Below, in pieces: positions 33,501 to 47,503 of a DNA stretch of 64,000 bases. Both the position numbers and the translations under genes were made by a program. The notes under the pieces are model-generated. The model did not search any database. It saw nothing but the letters and a program-made list of their open reading frames with translations, and was not told the origin of the DNA. How positions within the stretch are numbered: position 1 is the stretch's first letter; each line of letters starts with the position of its first letter. The stretch comes from Owenia fusiformis. Its lineage: Eukaryota > Annelida > Polychaeta > Sabellida > Oweniidae. The stretch lies in contig CAIIXF020000001.1 in NCBI GenBank assembly GCA_903813345.2, positions 30,805,915 to 30,869,914 of the forward strand, written 5' to 3'.

Positions 33501-36500
33501 AACTGACTCAAGGGTTAGGTTAGACACACAGACCTGATTAACAATAACTGATATATTTTCATAATCTATTCCAGAGTATATGCTGGGATAAGATAGCTGG
33601 GATTTAATAAAGAGCTTTCTTCCAAGTTGGAGTTTGGATACTGTATAAATAGCCAAAAGAAAAGCACATCAGGCAGTTTACGAGACAATATACTATTGGT
33701 AAGTTGAAATTATGTATTATCTCGATAAATATATTGACATGTCGGGGCGAGAAATATTTATTTACTAGTTTTTCTATTCTCTGAAATAATACAATGTCTT
33801 TTTATCTGAATTTTAAAAAAACCCAATAAATCCTGTAAATAATTCTCATGACATACTCTCAATAAGAGAATATACATGTGGGCCCTTGATTAAAACTGGA
33901 AATAATTTTATTACAGTGATTTTTCTTTTCGCAATGGTTTTATTATTTGACAAATGTTGATGTTTATAGATTAATTGCTACAGAAATCTTTACACGCATT
34001 CATATGTTTCTGCCATTTTGATTAATTGGGCCCTCCATTGGATTGTGATATATCTTGAAATGATGCCATTAGTTTGTACTTACGTGCCGAAAAATATTAG
34101 CGAACATGCCTAATACTAGACAGCTAGCATAGAATAAAATTAATTCTTAGCTCGATACTTAAATTAACATCAAAGAAAGATCTCAAGATTTCTATTTTCA
34201 GTGTGCGTAGGATTGTGAAATAATATTAAAGTTCTGTCTGTATTTGAAAGGGTTTCTTCATGGGAGATTTTTACAGGATACATGTAAACTTTCGCACCTC
34301 ATCATAAAGTAAAACTGCAATTTATCATCTGTATGGCATGTATACTTATATTTAGTGTATTTTGGGCCTCAATACATATTTGTCAAATTGTGTATGGTAT
34401 GTGGCCAAACAAAAGCCAGCCAGGAAAGACATAAAATTGTTTTCAGGTTCCGAATAGATTATAGCTTACCACTTGATTGACAATAATGTGAGGGTGAGAA
34501 TATCTGCCCAAGGCAAATCCTTGTCTTGCGTTTTATTGGTTGCTGTGTCATAGTTCTACTTTGAGTTGTTTTTCAATATTTTAATCATAGAGCAAACTAT
34601 GCAATATACACTCTGAAACAAAGGTACAGAGAATTCAATTCGAGTGCACTGTACTTTAATTTATGGATGTCTAAGGACTAGGCTGCTATTGTGAACCCAT
34701 GGACCACTGGTAAACCATACCAGTGATAGATAAGAGATGGTTTGGTAAGTCAGAATATATGGACTAATTGTTATTTCAATTTATCAGTGTAGAGATTCTG
34801 AAAATTGAACCTGAAGACCAGGATGCTGTAAAATATATAACTTCTTTCAGGATTTCTCTATTATTTGCCAGCAGGGTATAACAACTAAAATATACAAAAA
34901 TGAAAACTCACGCGTAAGTACTGTATGGATCTATTCCGATTTAGAGAATTTGAAAGAGGTGATATATTACAGAACGTCATACAGGAATCTCTGTAGCTTT
35001 GTCGGCAGGTTAGTATCTTCTGCTTGTTAACTCAGCTCAAAGCTACGGTTGACAAGGAAACAAGCAAAAGTGAAATAGAATTTTTATTAGGTTTTGAAGT
35101 ACACACTGAGTCATAGAGGCCATTAGGGCAACAATAGGTGGTGATTAGGCAGTCGTTAAATCATGATTTAGATGTGAGCTTATGGACCAGGGGAATAAAT
35201 GAAGGAAGGTGAGGAGCTTTAAGTTATAAACATTTCTTCTCTTGTCACCTTTGTGTTAATAGATTTCTTATTGCTCTTTGTAATTTAAAGGAACGGATCC
35301 TTAAAGGGATCAGACACAAGTATTTGGCAAATTGTTTTGAAGAAAAAAGTTGATGTGTAACATTTGAAAATGTCATTATTAAAAAATTCTAGTGCTAGGT
35401 GTTCAAGGACTTCTAATACAATAAACACCATTATTTAGAAAATGAGTGCTCTAACATCTTTATAGCAAATGAAAAAGTCAGATTTAAAAACAACAATTTA
35501 CCAGTTAACCAATGTTTTGTGGAGAGAGGATGTTATCCTCTATAATCAATTTAGCAAGTAATTTACTTCATAGATTTGAACAAATTAAATGTACTATAAC
35601 AATTTATGAGAATTATTTAGATGAAAAACTTAATTCTATTGACAATTGTGGATATATTATTTTTTCAAATATCACAATTAATCAAAATGATAGGTCCCCT
35701 AAGATAATATTTATTTCCTCGTGAAATGTACTTTGCTGCCATTGGGGAAAAGATAAGTTCTAAATAAATAAATAGCATATGTCTGAGTTGTTCCATTGTG
35801 GCTCATCTGAGGGCATCTTAGTCTTGCTACAAATATTGCTGAAATCAATTTTCTGAGGCAAATAGGCTATATGGTTCTCATCATACGTTGATAAGAAAAT
35901 GAGTTGGAGTTACATCGCTATTTAATTGATATATATTCATGTTTTTTTTATTTAACAGCCTTGCTTCAATTCTGTCATGTATCATATATGTATGTATCTT
36001 TGCATATATAGCATATTCATTTTATGAGGACAAATTAGGTTATTTGTTTAGTAATGCTTTAGTCGGGTAACAAGATATATACAAGATTCTTAACATATAC
36101 ATTTTTTTAATTTGCTAGTACTTATTAGGCTTCCTCTTTTGTTTTGTATTGACCTTAGAGGACTCAAAAAGCACATATTATATTATTATCTCAATGCCTT
36201 TTTCTGGAAAACTTGACAAGTCAAGATTTATGTATGAGCGGCTGAGATAATTCAGAGAGGCCTCTAAATGGCTTGTGAAGACCAGACAATTTTTTGTGAC
36301 ATAACAGCCTAATTCTTTCTATTTCTTCAAAGTATTTCGCTATCTAAGAAAATCAAATATCATAGCTAGACATCCAATATGATGTAGACCGCAGTAAAAT
36401 ATATTTAATGCCTGACTCCACAGTTATCAGGGCTGTAATCAAGCTGCGATCAAAGCAACTCAAGTCAAGTCTAATAACGAAAAAACTCCTTTTCATAACC

Positions 36501-38089
36501 AAGTGAGGATTTGGCCATATCTTGTAATTTTGTGGCCCTATGTTAGAATGGTAATTTTATTTATGACTTTCCCTTGGGGATCTTAGCATCTAACAAGTGA
36601 AATTATACAGGAAAGGTCAAAAGTAATTTAATGGTTCATTGTGGAAATTATTTCTCTTCTAAAGCAATTTTGTTTCACATGAGGTGGCCAGAACATAGAT
36701 CTTATCATAGAGTCCATGTGAAGGCAAGTTATGAAGACAAGTTGTGAATGCTGTACATTGTAAGGCCTAGGGGCAAGAAGTCAGCGAAAAGTATCAATTT
36801 TGATGTTGTTGTTGTTTGGTGAAAATAAAAGTGAATTGAAGAAGTCAAAAGATATTTTATTTCAGACTTCCTCTGTGATCAGTCACGCTTGATAATCAGT
36901 GACCAAAAATCTTAGTGTCAGTACAAATAAGAGAAAATATTTGTTAACCAGGTTTGAAAAAAGTACATGTAGTTATACCATTTTACAGATCACATTTTAA
37001 ATGTTAAAAATAAATTAATTAATGCTAGAATATCTAATAAAGGTAGAACATAAGTGTTGCATTATGGTTTTTGTGAAATCCAATAAGAACAGAAATATTC
37101 AGCAATTTGCAATCTTGGCTATAAGGATGACGTGCACGTACATGTCACGCTGATCTCATCTGTTATAGATTGTTTCATGTATAAGCAACTTCCTTAGAAC
37201 TCATCTGTGCATATAATAATGCTAACTAACTAATGAATAATATATAAGTCAATTTGTAATTATGGGCAATATAACATTGTATATTAATTATGGAATAGTT
37301 AATTAGATTCTTATACACAAGAGGTACTGTTTATGGTATGTATGATTAGTGAGATAAATTCGGAGATATCATGTCTTCCCTCAGGATGTACCCCATGATA
37401 TGCCAAACCTCCCATAGGATCAATATTTATAGAATTTATGTAAAATGGAAGTTTGAATGTTTCTCTTCTTAAGAGTCCTTTATAACCACCTCTTCTTTCC
37501 CTGGTCCTGTATTCCTTAAATGGCAAAAAGGCTTAATCTTTTTAAGTATCTTTTTAAAGCATGCTTTATTAGACAAGGACAGTCACTGCTGTGCTTCAAC
37601 AAATTAAATTGGACATATACAATAGCAATGAGAATGTTAAGTCTTAGAGATTCAGTGATCATTCACAGCCGAAGATGAGCAATTCATAAGCTAAATAGTT
37701 GCTGTTTTACGTATTATTAACTGCCACTGTTACACCTCAAGTTTTGTTTGAAGGATTGTTGTTTGAATGCCAGGAGGAACAAGCCATATTCAGTGAACCA
37801 TGAGAATTCCTGATATGCAAGGCAGATTTATGAAATCAAGAATCCTATTTTGGGTGGAACGTTTAGAGTGCAGTAATAATGAAGAGTAAAGAGCATTATG
37901 TAAGAGAGAGGGAGTTGTAAATTATTCTACCATTGGTGGCCTTTAGCTGGCTGCAATCTGAAATAACACAGTGCAAATTGGCAAATTAGTAGTTTCTTAA
38001 ATTACTCAACATGATTTATCTAGTTTTCATGCCTTGAATTCTATTGCTGCTCACTTTCAGAGGGTATCTTAGAATGTTGAATAATTGGG
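30541..38089. other. Intergenic, AT-rich, mostly featureless
   Basis: No gene, RNA or repeat that I can support except the candidate exon at 32335-32453. Open frames in the stretch (for example 33084-33293, 37311-37526 on the minus strand) are short, lack family resemblance and have no consistent splice context. Confidence 0.6.
32335..32453 (+). other. Unrecognised candidate coding exon
   Basis: The segment lies between an acceptor-like TTTTGGCCAG and a donor-like ATG|GTATGTA. The frame that starts after two bases is open for 39 codons and reads HDPMERYVIKTHTCKCC... with a CxCC group, a composition less AT-driven than chance frames nearby. It ends in phase 0. I do not recognise a family, and no partner exon was found. 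It may be an orphan exon of an unknown gene, or chance. Confidence 0.25.
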
Positions 38090-38500
38090 ACCTCACAAGT
38101 GTTCACTTTAGAGAAGTGTTCGCAATGGAGAAGTGTAACAATAGAAAGGTGTAATAGAACACTACAAAAATATGCATAACAGAAATGTGTTTCATGTAGA
38201 CACATGTTCACATGTCATCCATATTGAGAAGGGTCTCTATTAAAGAAAAATTAAAAATATGTTCATAATAGATATGTGTCGACTTAAGACATTCATATCC
38301 ATAGATACATTATATAAATAAGAAATGTTCATTTTAGAAAGGTGTTTAACTTTTCATTTTAATCTACTGACTATAGAAAGTGTTCACCATACGAAATTGT
38401 TCATGTTAGAAAGATGTTCACTATAGAAAAAGTATTCAATATAGAAATGTGTTCACTTTCAGAAAGGTAATCACTGGAGAATTGTTCACTCAGATGGTTT
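38090..38500 (+). repeat. Degenerate ~18-bp tandem repeat (GTTCACTATAGAAAGGT type)
   Basis: Many irregular units such as GTTCACTTTAGAGAAGT, TTCATTTTAGAAAGGTGT, GTTCACTATAGAAAAAGT and GTTCACTTTCAGAAAGGT. Unit length varies from about 15 to 20 bp, and the middle (38190-38320) is most decayed. Confidence 0.75.
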
Positions 38501-38501
38501 T

Positions 38502-39521
38502 ACTGTATATTCATTCTTACTAGAAATGCCTCCTCTCACACATGTGTCAGTAATTGGCATCACTGCTTAGAACTATTACAGAGATTTAGAGGACATTTAA
38601 TGCTCACTTTGTTTAGAAAATAGTATGTTTGTATGTTTTATACCCATGTTATGTTGTCTTGTTTCAAATCAGTCCCATCGCCTGTAATGTATTTCAACTA
38701 TATGGTTCGGTGCAAGAGCATCCAGGGGCATTTCTGTGGTGGTAGATTGAGCGGGTAGTCTTTTGATCAGAGATTTAGGACCAGGAGTGACAGAATTGTA
38801 AGCAACATTATTTACTATTTTCATGCAAGTTTTGAGAAAGTTCTGTGGTTTAATATTTAACTTTGATCCATAGTGTTCAGGGCTGTAGCCAGGATTTGCC
38901 AAGGGGGTTCATTTTTTGAAAAATTCCAGGGGTTGTTGACTTTTGGCTACATTGGCCCAAAAATGGCCAAAATCACTTGAAAGTGCTCAGCCATCCTCAG
39001 TCTTCATGACAATTTTAATCTTCTATTCTATAAACTCTCATTTGCTCAAAATGGGTACAGAATACTGCGAGTATTGGGAAAGGGGGTTCGATACAGGACC
39101 TGGTATAGGCTGCAATATAATGAGCATATACAGAGCTGTAGCTAAACCTGCTTTGTCTTTGATCAAACTATTACCTATTTTTATATCCTCACAGTCATGG
39201 AGAGACAGAACATTAATGGCCGGTGGATTGAAATACAAGACTTGATGTCAGATTAGAATTTAGGTTGTGCTACTCTTAATATTCAAAATTTCATTATCTG
39301 TAATGCATTGAGTCAGAGTTTCATTTGATTTAGGACTATTAGCTGAGGGATATTGGAGAAGATCAGCTGGTAAATTGGCAATACTCTCTGCTATAATGGG
39401 TCTAATGATACCCTTATATTGCTAAGCCTTCTGATGAAATTCAAATCTCAATTTACTAAGTTTCTTCTTCTTGTCACATTCCCAGTCTCTCTCTCTCAGC
39501 ATTCACTTGTGTGTTTCCTCA
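38502..39521. other. Intergenic; fragment of a GGCTGTAGCC-type repeat
   Basis: Around 38878-38960 the sequence CAGGGCTGTAGCCAGGATTT followed by GGGGGTTC resembles the start of common DNA-transposon repeats, and AGAGCTGTAGCTAAACC recurs near 39132. No complete element and no gene are seen. Confidence 0.4.
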
Positions 39522-40936
39522 CAGGCCCGTAAGACACTTTTCTCCAAGGGGGGTGCGGTTTTTAGCTTACTAAAGAGAATATAGAATTGTCATTTTTTTG
39601 CCGCGTAAATCAAATCGCGTAAGACAGAGGGGGGGGGGGGGTCAGTTACTCCCTATATTGGTTTGGAATTAACAAATGCAACTTCCAAACGTTCCAATTG
39701 TTTTGTGGGGGGTGTGAAGTGGTCCACTCCCTATAGAAAATTTTAGTTTTGAGATGCTATTTTGTGCTTTCTGGGCACTTTCAAAGTGTTAGTTTCTAAG
39801 TAGTACGCCACCACCACGGGAATAAGAGTTGAGTGAATAAAAAACCGAGCATTCAGGGGGGTCTGGGGGTTCTCCCCCAGGAAAATTGTGAAATTTGGTT
39901 GTATTTGGAGCGAATTTGCAACCATCTGGTACGCCTGTGCGTTATGAGTCAATACGAAAAATGTGATTTTTTCAAATTCTTTTGGGGGTGTCAAAGGGGA
40001 TGAGAGGGTGAAGTGGGGTGGGGTGCCAGTAGGGGAGCAAGGGGTTGTCCCCCAGAAACATTGACCATATCAAGGTGCTATTTGATGATGTCTGGGCACT
40101 TAAAAAATGTCTGAGACAATACATGAAATTCAGAATATTTTCTTTTGTTTTGTGGGGGATGTGAGGGGTGGCTAACTCTCCTAGAAAATTTTACAATTTA
40201 AAGATGATATTTGGTGCTTCTGGGCACTTTTAAAGTGTATTAGTCAATAAAAACATTGAAAAACAATCACATTTTTTTTCAGATTTTGGGGGTGTCAAAG
40301 GGGGGGGGGGAGGGGTGCCACAGGGGGAGGTGGGGCTGGGGTGCCAGAGGGGGAGCAAGTGTTTGTCCCCCATATCAAAATTTACAATATCAAGATGCTA
40401 TTCGATGAAGTTTGGGCACTTTAAAAGTGTCTGTGCCTAAAAGTGCCTATTTCCCAAGAAAATTTTACAATTTTAAGATGCTATTTGGTGCTTTCTAGGC
40501 ACTTTCAAAGGGTATGAGTCAATAAAAAAATTTGAAAAATCTCAATTTCTTTTTTTGGGGGGGGGGTGTTAAGGGAGGGGGGCTGCCAGAGGGGGAGGTG
40601 GAGTGGGGATGCCAGAGGGCGAGTAAGTGTTAGTGTTCCAGAATCATTAACTTTATCAAGGAGCTATTTGATGATGTCTGGGCAATTTAAAAGTGTCTGA
40701 CAAATTCAGAACTTTTCCATTGTTTTGTTTGGGGTGTGAGGGGTGGCCCACTCCCCCTAGAAAATTTTACAATTTTACGACGCTATTTGGTGCTTTCTGG
40801 GTACTTTCAAAGTGTATGAGTCAATGAAAAAATTACAAAAAAACTATTTTTCAAAAATTTTTTTTCAAATTTATTTTGGGGGGTGACAAAGGGGGGTGCG
40901 GTCGCACCCATCGCACCCCCCCATCTGACGGCCCTG
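39522..40936 (+). mobile_element. G-rich DNA transposon with 5-bp target duplication, copy 2
   Basis: Second copy of the 21892-23533 element: same ends (CAGGCCCGTAAGACACTTTT ... CATCTGACGGCCCTG), same orientation, same nested TA-flanked MITE (39790-39943). CCTCA at 39517-39521 and 40937-40941 is the target duplication. It is 227 bp shorter, mainly because of fewer poly-G subrepeats. Confidence 0.9.
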
Positions 40937-40941
40937 CCTCA

Positions 40942-42403
40942 TGAAACTTGGATCTCTGATTGAGCATGTTTTGATAAATCAGTCTACATGTTTCATTGAT
41001 ATGATGTGTATATCATTGAATTTTTCAAATGTTACCCATTGTCATTACATGATCTTTGAGAATTTATAACCATGACAATAATATTATAGAGAGATGGTAT
41101 TTCAAAAATGTTCTTGCCATATATGGCACTTGATACGTTTTGTTCTTTAAGAACAAATATATGACTTTTACATAAACAGTCAAGATAAGTGTATGTGCTG
41201 TTATTTGTGATATGTTATTCATAATTAAGATTTTTGCCTCATGATTATTCTGTTCGTGTGACAAAAATGTACCCATGAAAGTGCACTAATTATTTTGCCT
41301 TTGCCAATAATAATCCCTTTCTAAACCATTTACTTCCTATTTCCATAAAAATTTCCTTCCTTAGTAAAACAAATTTTCCTCCTAATCTCCCCAACCCCCA
41401 GTCTGTGTCTTGTCTTTCAGTAGGGAAATATGGTGGCCATTAGTCAGTGTTTGGTCTTCATGAGATTAACATATAATATTTCTCCTCTGATATGGCAAGA
41501 AATATTGTTTATACTTCTCCAAGGCCTCTTTGCATGTTATGTTTTCACCTCTTTTCAAAGCCTCAAAGAAACCGCCTGTAATGTAATAGTAGCACTTAAG
41601 AAAGTGTTACATTTTGAGTTTGTATGTGTGATTGAACTGCACAAATGGAGAGTAGGTGAAAATGGAGTTTATTTGACAGAAGCCTAAATTATCATCTTCT
41701 TGTTCCAGAGATAGGGTTCAACATGGAAAAATATTATTAGCTAATTGTCTTTGATTTCATATTTCATGTATTTGTTACAATGTGTTTGTTTTGACTTTTG
41801 TGTGTGACCATATTTTTTAATGTCATGTAGAATGTCTAATATATCAGAGTGTGTTTTGTTGATGGTTTTGACATGAAACTCCTCAGTGTGATTTATAGTG
41901 AACATACACAAAATATATTTTCATGCTTTGAAATAGCTTGACGTCATATCTTCCTTAACGATTCATTAAAAGTGAATTTCCTTTATTCGTTCACCTACAA
42001 TAATGATTAATGCTTATTTAGAGGGATCTCTGTGAATTTAGGTATCATATAGCCTGTTTTAATATACAGCAATCAGTTCATTAGGAGATGCTAATTTCAC
42101 CTGGCCAAATGTCATTGCTTTAATGTGTGCATCTTCCCTCAGGTTGGAAATGAATCCTTCCTTCAGCTGATGTATCAGTAATGCAAGTTGGGGTTTGCAC
42201 ATATTGCAAATTGTTGTTCTCAACTCAGTGCACCTCATTGAAAGTGTTTGTTTAGATTCCATTCTTTAGAGGAAGTTTCAAACTGTGAACTAAACGAAGC
42301 AATTTTTGTGATAGCATTTTCTGAAGTTGTTGTTAATTGTGGAATTTTGTTGTATTATTTAGGCATTAATCTGGATGATCTCCCTCTGTTATCATTACCC
42401 CCC
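40942..42403. other. Intergenic, no feature seen
   Basis: AT-rich, non-coding. The 85-codon open frame at 41430-41687 is Leu/Val-rich but resembles no family I know and lacks support. Confidence 0.5.
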
Positions 42404-42962
42404 TATCACACCAAACTAGTTCTTACCCGTTCTTGCCAGACCTACGAAAATGTCGTAAAACAGGCTCAATCTGGCTGTGGTCTGGAAATATGTCTAAAAT
42501 AATTAGCCACTTCGTTCATAAACAGTCTTCAATACGTCCATCTCATTCGCAGTTCGTTCAGGTTGCACCACGTCGGTGTGCAACGTAGTATAAACCGTCC
42601 CTTAGTCTAGAAGGTCATCATGACAGAACGGTATGGTCGCCATCGAATTTTGAATCGATTCAAAATTCTAAATCACATACCCCGTCCGGGAAAGTCCATG
42701 GAGTTCGTAAACAGACCATAGAACGTTGTAGCTACGTTCATTCAGTTCGCACACAGTTTAAAACCGATTCGGTAACGTTTTGACGATCACCCGAAAATTT
42801 TGAGCATGCTCTAAGTGCTGGAGGACCTACTCGTTCTAGTAGTTTCATGAAGTTTGTAAACAGATCCTAAATGGTTCTTAGTGGGTTCTTAGTACGTCAA
42901 ATCCGTTCGTGCACAGTTTGAGCCCGTTTTCAAGAACGTAGTGAGAACTAGTTTGGTGTGAT
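42404..42962. mobile_element. DNA element with TATCACACC inverted ends
   Basis: The ends TATCACACCAAACTAGTTCT (42404-42423) and AGAACTAGTTTGGTGTGATA (42943-42962) are exact reverse complements. Inward, CCGTTCTTG and CAAGAACGT extend the symmetry loosely. The interior repeats TTCGTNNACAG-like words (TTCGTAAACAGA, TTCGCACACAGTT, TTCGTGCACAGTT). It is 559 bp, non-coding, with higher GC than its surroundings. The target duplication is unclear. Confidence 0.85.
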
Positions 42963-45900
42963 AGTAGGGTTACATGTGTTTGGTTGGAGTAAGAGGGAAG
43001 AGGAGATTTTGCCAATCACCCAATGGCTTTCAAGGATTCCTGACTTCTGCTTCTCTTAATGACCCTGCCAATTGTGCCACAATCAAGTCCTACCAGACAA
43101 TGCTCTAACTTAATTATTGGGAATTTCTAGTATGCATAAATGGAACAAAATCTCTCCTCCATCCTTGAAAATCTGTTAGTTTTATTGAATTTTCCACTCC
43201 AGAGAATTAACAATGTACAAACCCTGTTCCTTCACCCCAAACAATGCTTGTCTATCTAGAGAGATTTGACCACAGGGACAAGTCTAGTGGCTTTAGCAGA
43301 TATGGCATCAGCACATTGTGGTCGGGATGTTTTATTATAGTGGTTTGGTGGTTATTGCTGGGTCTAACACCTAGAGAGACCAGTCTGTGGTCAGTAGAGG
43401 AAGAACATTGAACACACATTTCAATCACATTCATATGCTGTTTTATTACATGTATATTGGAAAAATGGCATAAATATTTTTGGAAAACATTCAATTTTAA
43501 CGAGCAGTTAGTTCAATAGAATAGCACTCTGGAACTAAACCTGGAATGATACATGTACAGGAACAGACAGGCAAAGGTATTGAATTGAAATAAATCTGTT
43601 TCAAAAATTATGTACAGTGTATTATAAATAATGTTTCCACCCATGCAATTGTAATTTTGAAGTTCAAATCATGTTGAAGATTCTGTTTGAAAAGTACATG
43701 TAAACTGTTTTTAGCTTGCTCTATTGATTAAAATGTTAATAGGTTTGATTTGTATTGTATATGGCTTGAGCTGCTAGTTTTATCTTTGTGCTTTATTTGA
43801 TTTAATTTGTATCTGTTTACAAATATTGCCCATTTTGATAAATCTGATCTTTTCACGGGGTTTATAGTCAGCTTGACATTTAGATAAAACTTAGTACATG
43901 TACCTGGAAATGTAAAATTAATTTTATGTTTCCTTTTATATTTATTGTTCAGCAAGTCTCTAATGAAATAATGAGTCAGAATGATTAGTGATGACTCTTT
44001 TCACTGTATCCTGGTTTAGCTCTAGTATTAGCTCAATACTGTGGTTACAGTGCTATACTGAAATGTGCTATTTAGGCCACTAATAATGAAAACAACTAGA
44101 ATAAGGTGCATCTTCAGATCAGCAGTATCGACATCAAAAGTTTTGAGAAACAACATTTCTTTGAAATGCTATCCTTGGTTGGTTTGCCCTATAATTCTGG
44201 ATTACCTTTGGGCGGTGGTGGAGCAAGCAGAATGTACAGTACAAACTTAAATTAACAGTTTCTACCACAGGTAAAGTTCACTTTGTTATGAGAGACTATA
44301 GGTACATTGAGTTTACTGTAGGTTTGTGGTTGATACAACTGTACATATGCGTCTAAGCGCAATGATCTTTGATACCAGAACTCAAAGGCAAAAAAATGTT
44401 TTGACTTTTCTCATATCAAATTAATATAAAGGTCATAAATATCTTGGAAAAATTACTTTTTATGCTGTTGCTAAGATATGCCTTAATTTATTTGATTGTA
44501 AAAAAATAATAAATTAAATCGTATGAGAATTCTTCAATAATTGGATAACTTTACCTACTACAGTACCATGATAAAAGTTTCAGTTCCTAATTTTCATTTT
44601 TTGAAAAACTTACAAATTTTATTGATCAGTCTTTCATTTATTTTATATTTATTCCTCCATACCTTACAAGTAAGTTGCATACAAAAACAGTTGTAGTTTA
44701 ATTTCAGCATTAGTTCTTTAGCATTTTTAATGGAGGATGTAACTTCAGTGTAACATTGTAAATGATTGGGATTGGTTTCAACTGAGTTTGTATCACATCA
44801 TCTTTGTTGGTACAGGGTTTCAATTTAGCTGTTTGATTGCTTTCTAACAGAGACTCTTCCCTATTGGGGGTAACCCCTATGTTTTTGTTTACTATTCGTG
44901 ATGTTTTCATATCATTTATCTAACATATGAATGACAATTTGAGAAGTCAGCTCATTATAGATGTGATGGTGCACCGCATGACTTAAATTGCTGGAAATAA
45001 GTACCCCTTTTGCTTCAGTTTGTAATTTGGAAATGTAGTGTGAACAGAAACTAGAAAAGTACTCAAAACACATGAATCTGGTAATTATGATTCAATGATT
45101 TTATCGTTCAAGACTTCATTTTACTTCATGAATCTATTGACACATTTTATGAGACATCTGAAAGATTATAGATAAAGTATATAAGCAGGATTTGACCCAT
45201 TTATCACTTTAAGGAGATCTGTATGCTAAGGTAAATGAACCCGTTTGTAAAAATTACTTTGTTATTCTGCAATTTTCTCAAAACTGTAAATTTAACAGAA
45301 TTCTTTTTTAAATTTTATCAAGATACCAAGAAACAAATATGAAAGGGTGGTGATAGAAGGACTTGATTTTTTACCACAATCCACTTACTTTTAAAGGATG
45401 AATACAGAAATCTGTGATGCAGAAAGTCTTGCATTGATATAATTTTATCTTTACCAAGGACCTTATCTTTTTTTTATTATCCATTATGAACTGATGGGGC
45501 AGAAAGATGATGGGGAGATGTTTAGTCAAATATAACTTGCTATAATCAGAGTTTAGCCATATCATTTAAAATAGCAAATCCTAAAATCCCATTAAGGCCA
45601 AAAATATAAACCACTTGACTTATCGCCCAAACCAGCTTAAATAAAAGGTACCAATTATGAGGGTAACTCATCCTTTACACAAATAAACACACATGTTACA
45701 ATGTTGTCATTTTTTAACTTTATTTAATAAATCAAAATTGAAACATGCAGTATGGTGTTTTCACTGCTGGTTTGGTATGGTTCGGAATTACAATTGATAC
45801 ACAGTTCAAACATCCAGAAGATTCTTGAGACTTACTTTTAGTATTTCTTTACAATGAGGGATTCTATGATGTCAATGGATTAGAATGTACAAGATCCATC

Positions 45901-47503
45901 TTAGGTGTTGTATTATGCTGTCTGCAGACAATGGAGCATCTTGAGTGTTGAGGCCTGGGACAAACTAAATGAAGTGGAGTGAAATGAATGCAAAGGGTAA
46001 CAATAGAGGGTTGCACATGTCAAATTTCATCCTCACATATCATCGGTAATGCATTGATCAAGAAAATGTTTATTATTTTCATTCATCATGTTAAGAATAT
46101 ATGGAACAAAAAATGTTATGTGTAATCTCTTTGATGTCTCTTAAGCAAAACATTTCGAAGTTGAATTGAACATGGTCTATTATATATAAACAGTTCCTTA
46201 AGTAGTCTGCTTTAAAGAATGTATTATTTAAAAATTGAAATGATATGCTTTGTAACTATATTGACTGAACATGGGCAATCACATTGACATGTTCCCTAAT
46301 ATTATGTTCCAAATTTTACTCAATGGAAATGTTCTAAATTGAATCAACAGAGACACTTGTTTTTGTGTAGGCTTTTAAAGTGAATTAGGCTTCTAAAGTT
46401 GTAGACTCAATTATCAATATGCCAAGTTCAATTAAAGGCATTAAAAGTACAATTCTGGAGAATTTCTTCATTACCACAATTTCTGTCATATAATCATTAT
46501 TGTTTTCATTTACATTGACATTTTCTTTTTTGCACATCTGAACTTGACCATAGGCAGCTTTAAAAAATATTTAACCTTTTGGTGACCTTTACTTACAATA
46601 ATAACTTCTTGTATCTGTTGAATGTTGCCTTTTGTGCATTTTATCTCATTTGTAAAAAATCATCATGACATGTTTAGTTTTTGAAGCTGTTATCCCATTT
46701 GGATAGGAATGATCTAACTTAGTGTTTTACAACTCTTAATTCTACATCACATATGTTGTATCAACTCATGTCATTCTAACCTCTTTAACTTATGCCCTTT
46801 CCTCAGAATAAAACACAGCAAATGATTGAATTAAACACAGCAATTTGATATGTAACAATAAAAAGTAAGATATGAATGAATGATTGCAAATATTAAAATG
46901 GAAATTGTCATAATATTCCTAAAAAATATCTTGGTTAACTTTTGACTGAGTGTCATCTGCTAAAAGGGAGACATCTCTTGCATGGGACAATATCATGGGC
47001 TTTGATAAGTTATGTTATTTTTCGTGTTGCAATTTGAAGTTAAAAGTAAAGCATTTTGATTATATCTGGATAAAAGATTGTACCATGTATATCCTACATG
47101 ACTTGAAGCAATAAAAATGTAATACACACATTGACAAGTTTGTATCAATACAAAAATGAAATGTCATAAGTCAATATTATGTGATTATTAATGTCAATAT
47201 TTTACTGTGTGTTGTCTTACATACATAGATGTTCATGTTTTACAGATTGTAAACTTAAACAATTTTATTACTTACTTTTAATAATTTGTAACACATGTAC
47301 TTATAAATGCAGTTTTATTTCTTGCTGGCTCTGTTGTATTTTTGTCTGAGTTGCATTCAAGAGAAAGCACACATGGCAACATTTGATCAACAAATCAAAG
47401 CCTTATAAAACATGTTAAAAACATTAGATGTACAATAACCTCCAAATTACGAGTTTCGTTGTTCCCTCTTCAAAAGAGGTGACGCGAAAATCTTTCCTTA
47501 TAA
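42963..47503. other. Intergenic, AT-rich, no feature seen
   Basis: No exon, RNA gene or repeat shared with the rest of the window was found. Open frames are 60-80 codons and look random. Confidence 0.55.

Noticed and set aside
37311-37526. 71-codon minus-strand frame with varied composition
   Set aside because: No recognised domain, no splice context and no repeat match; not enough to call a gene.
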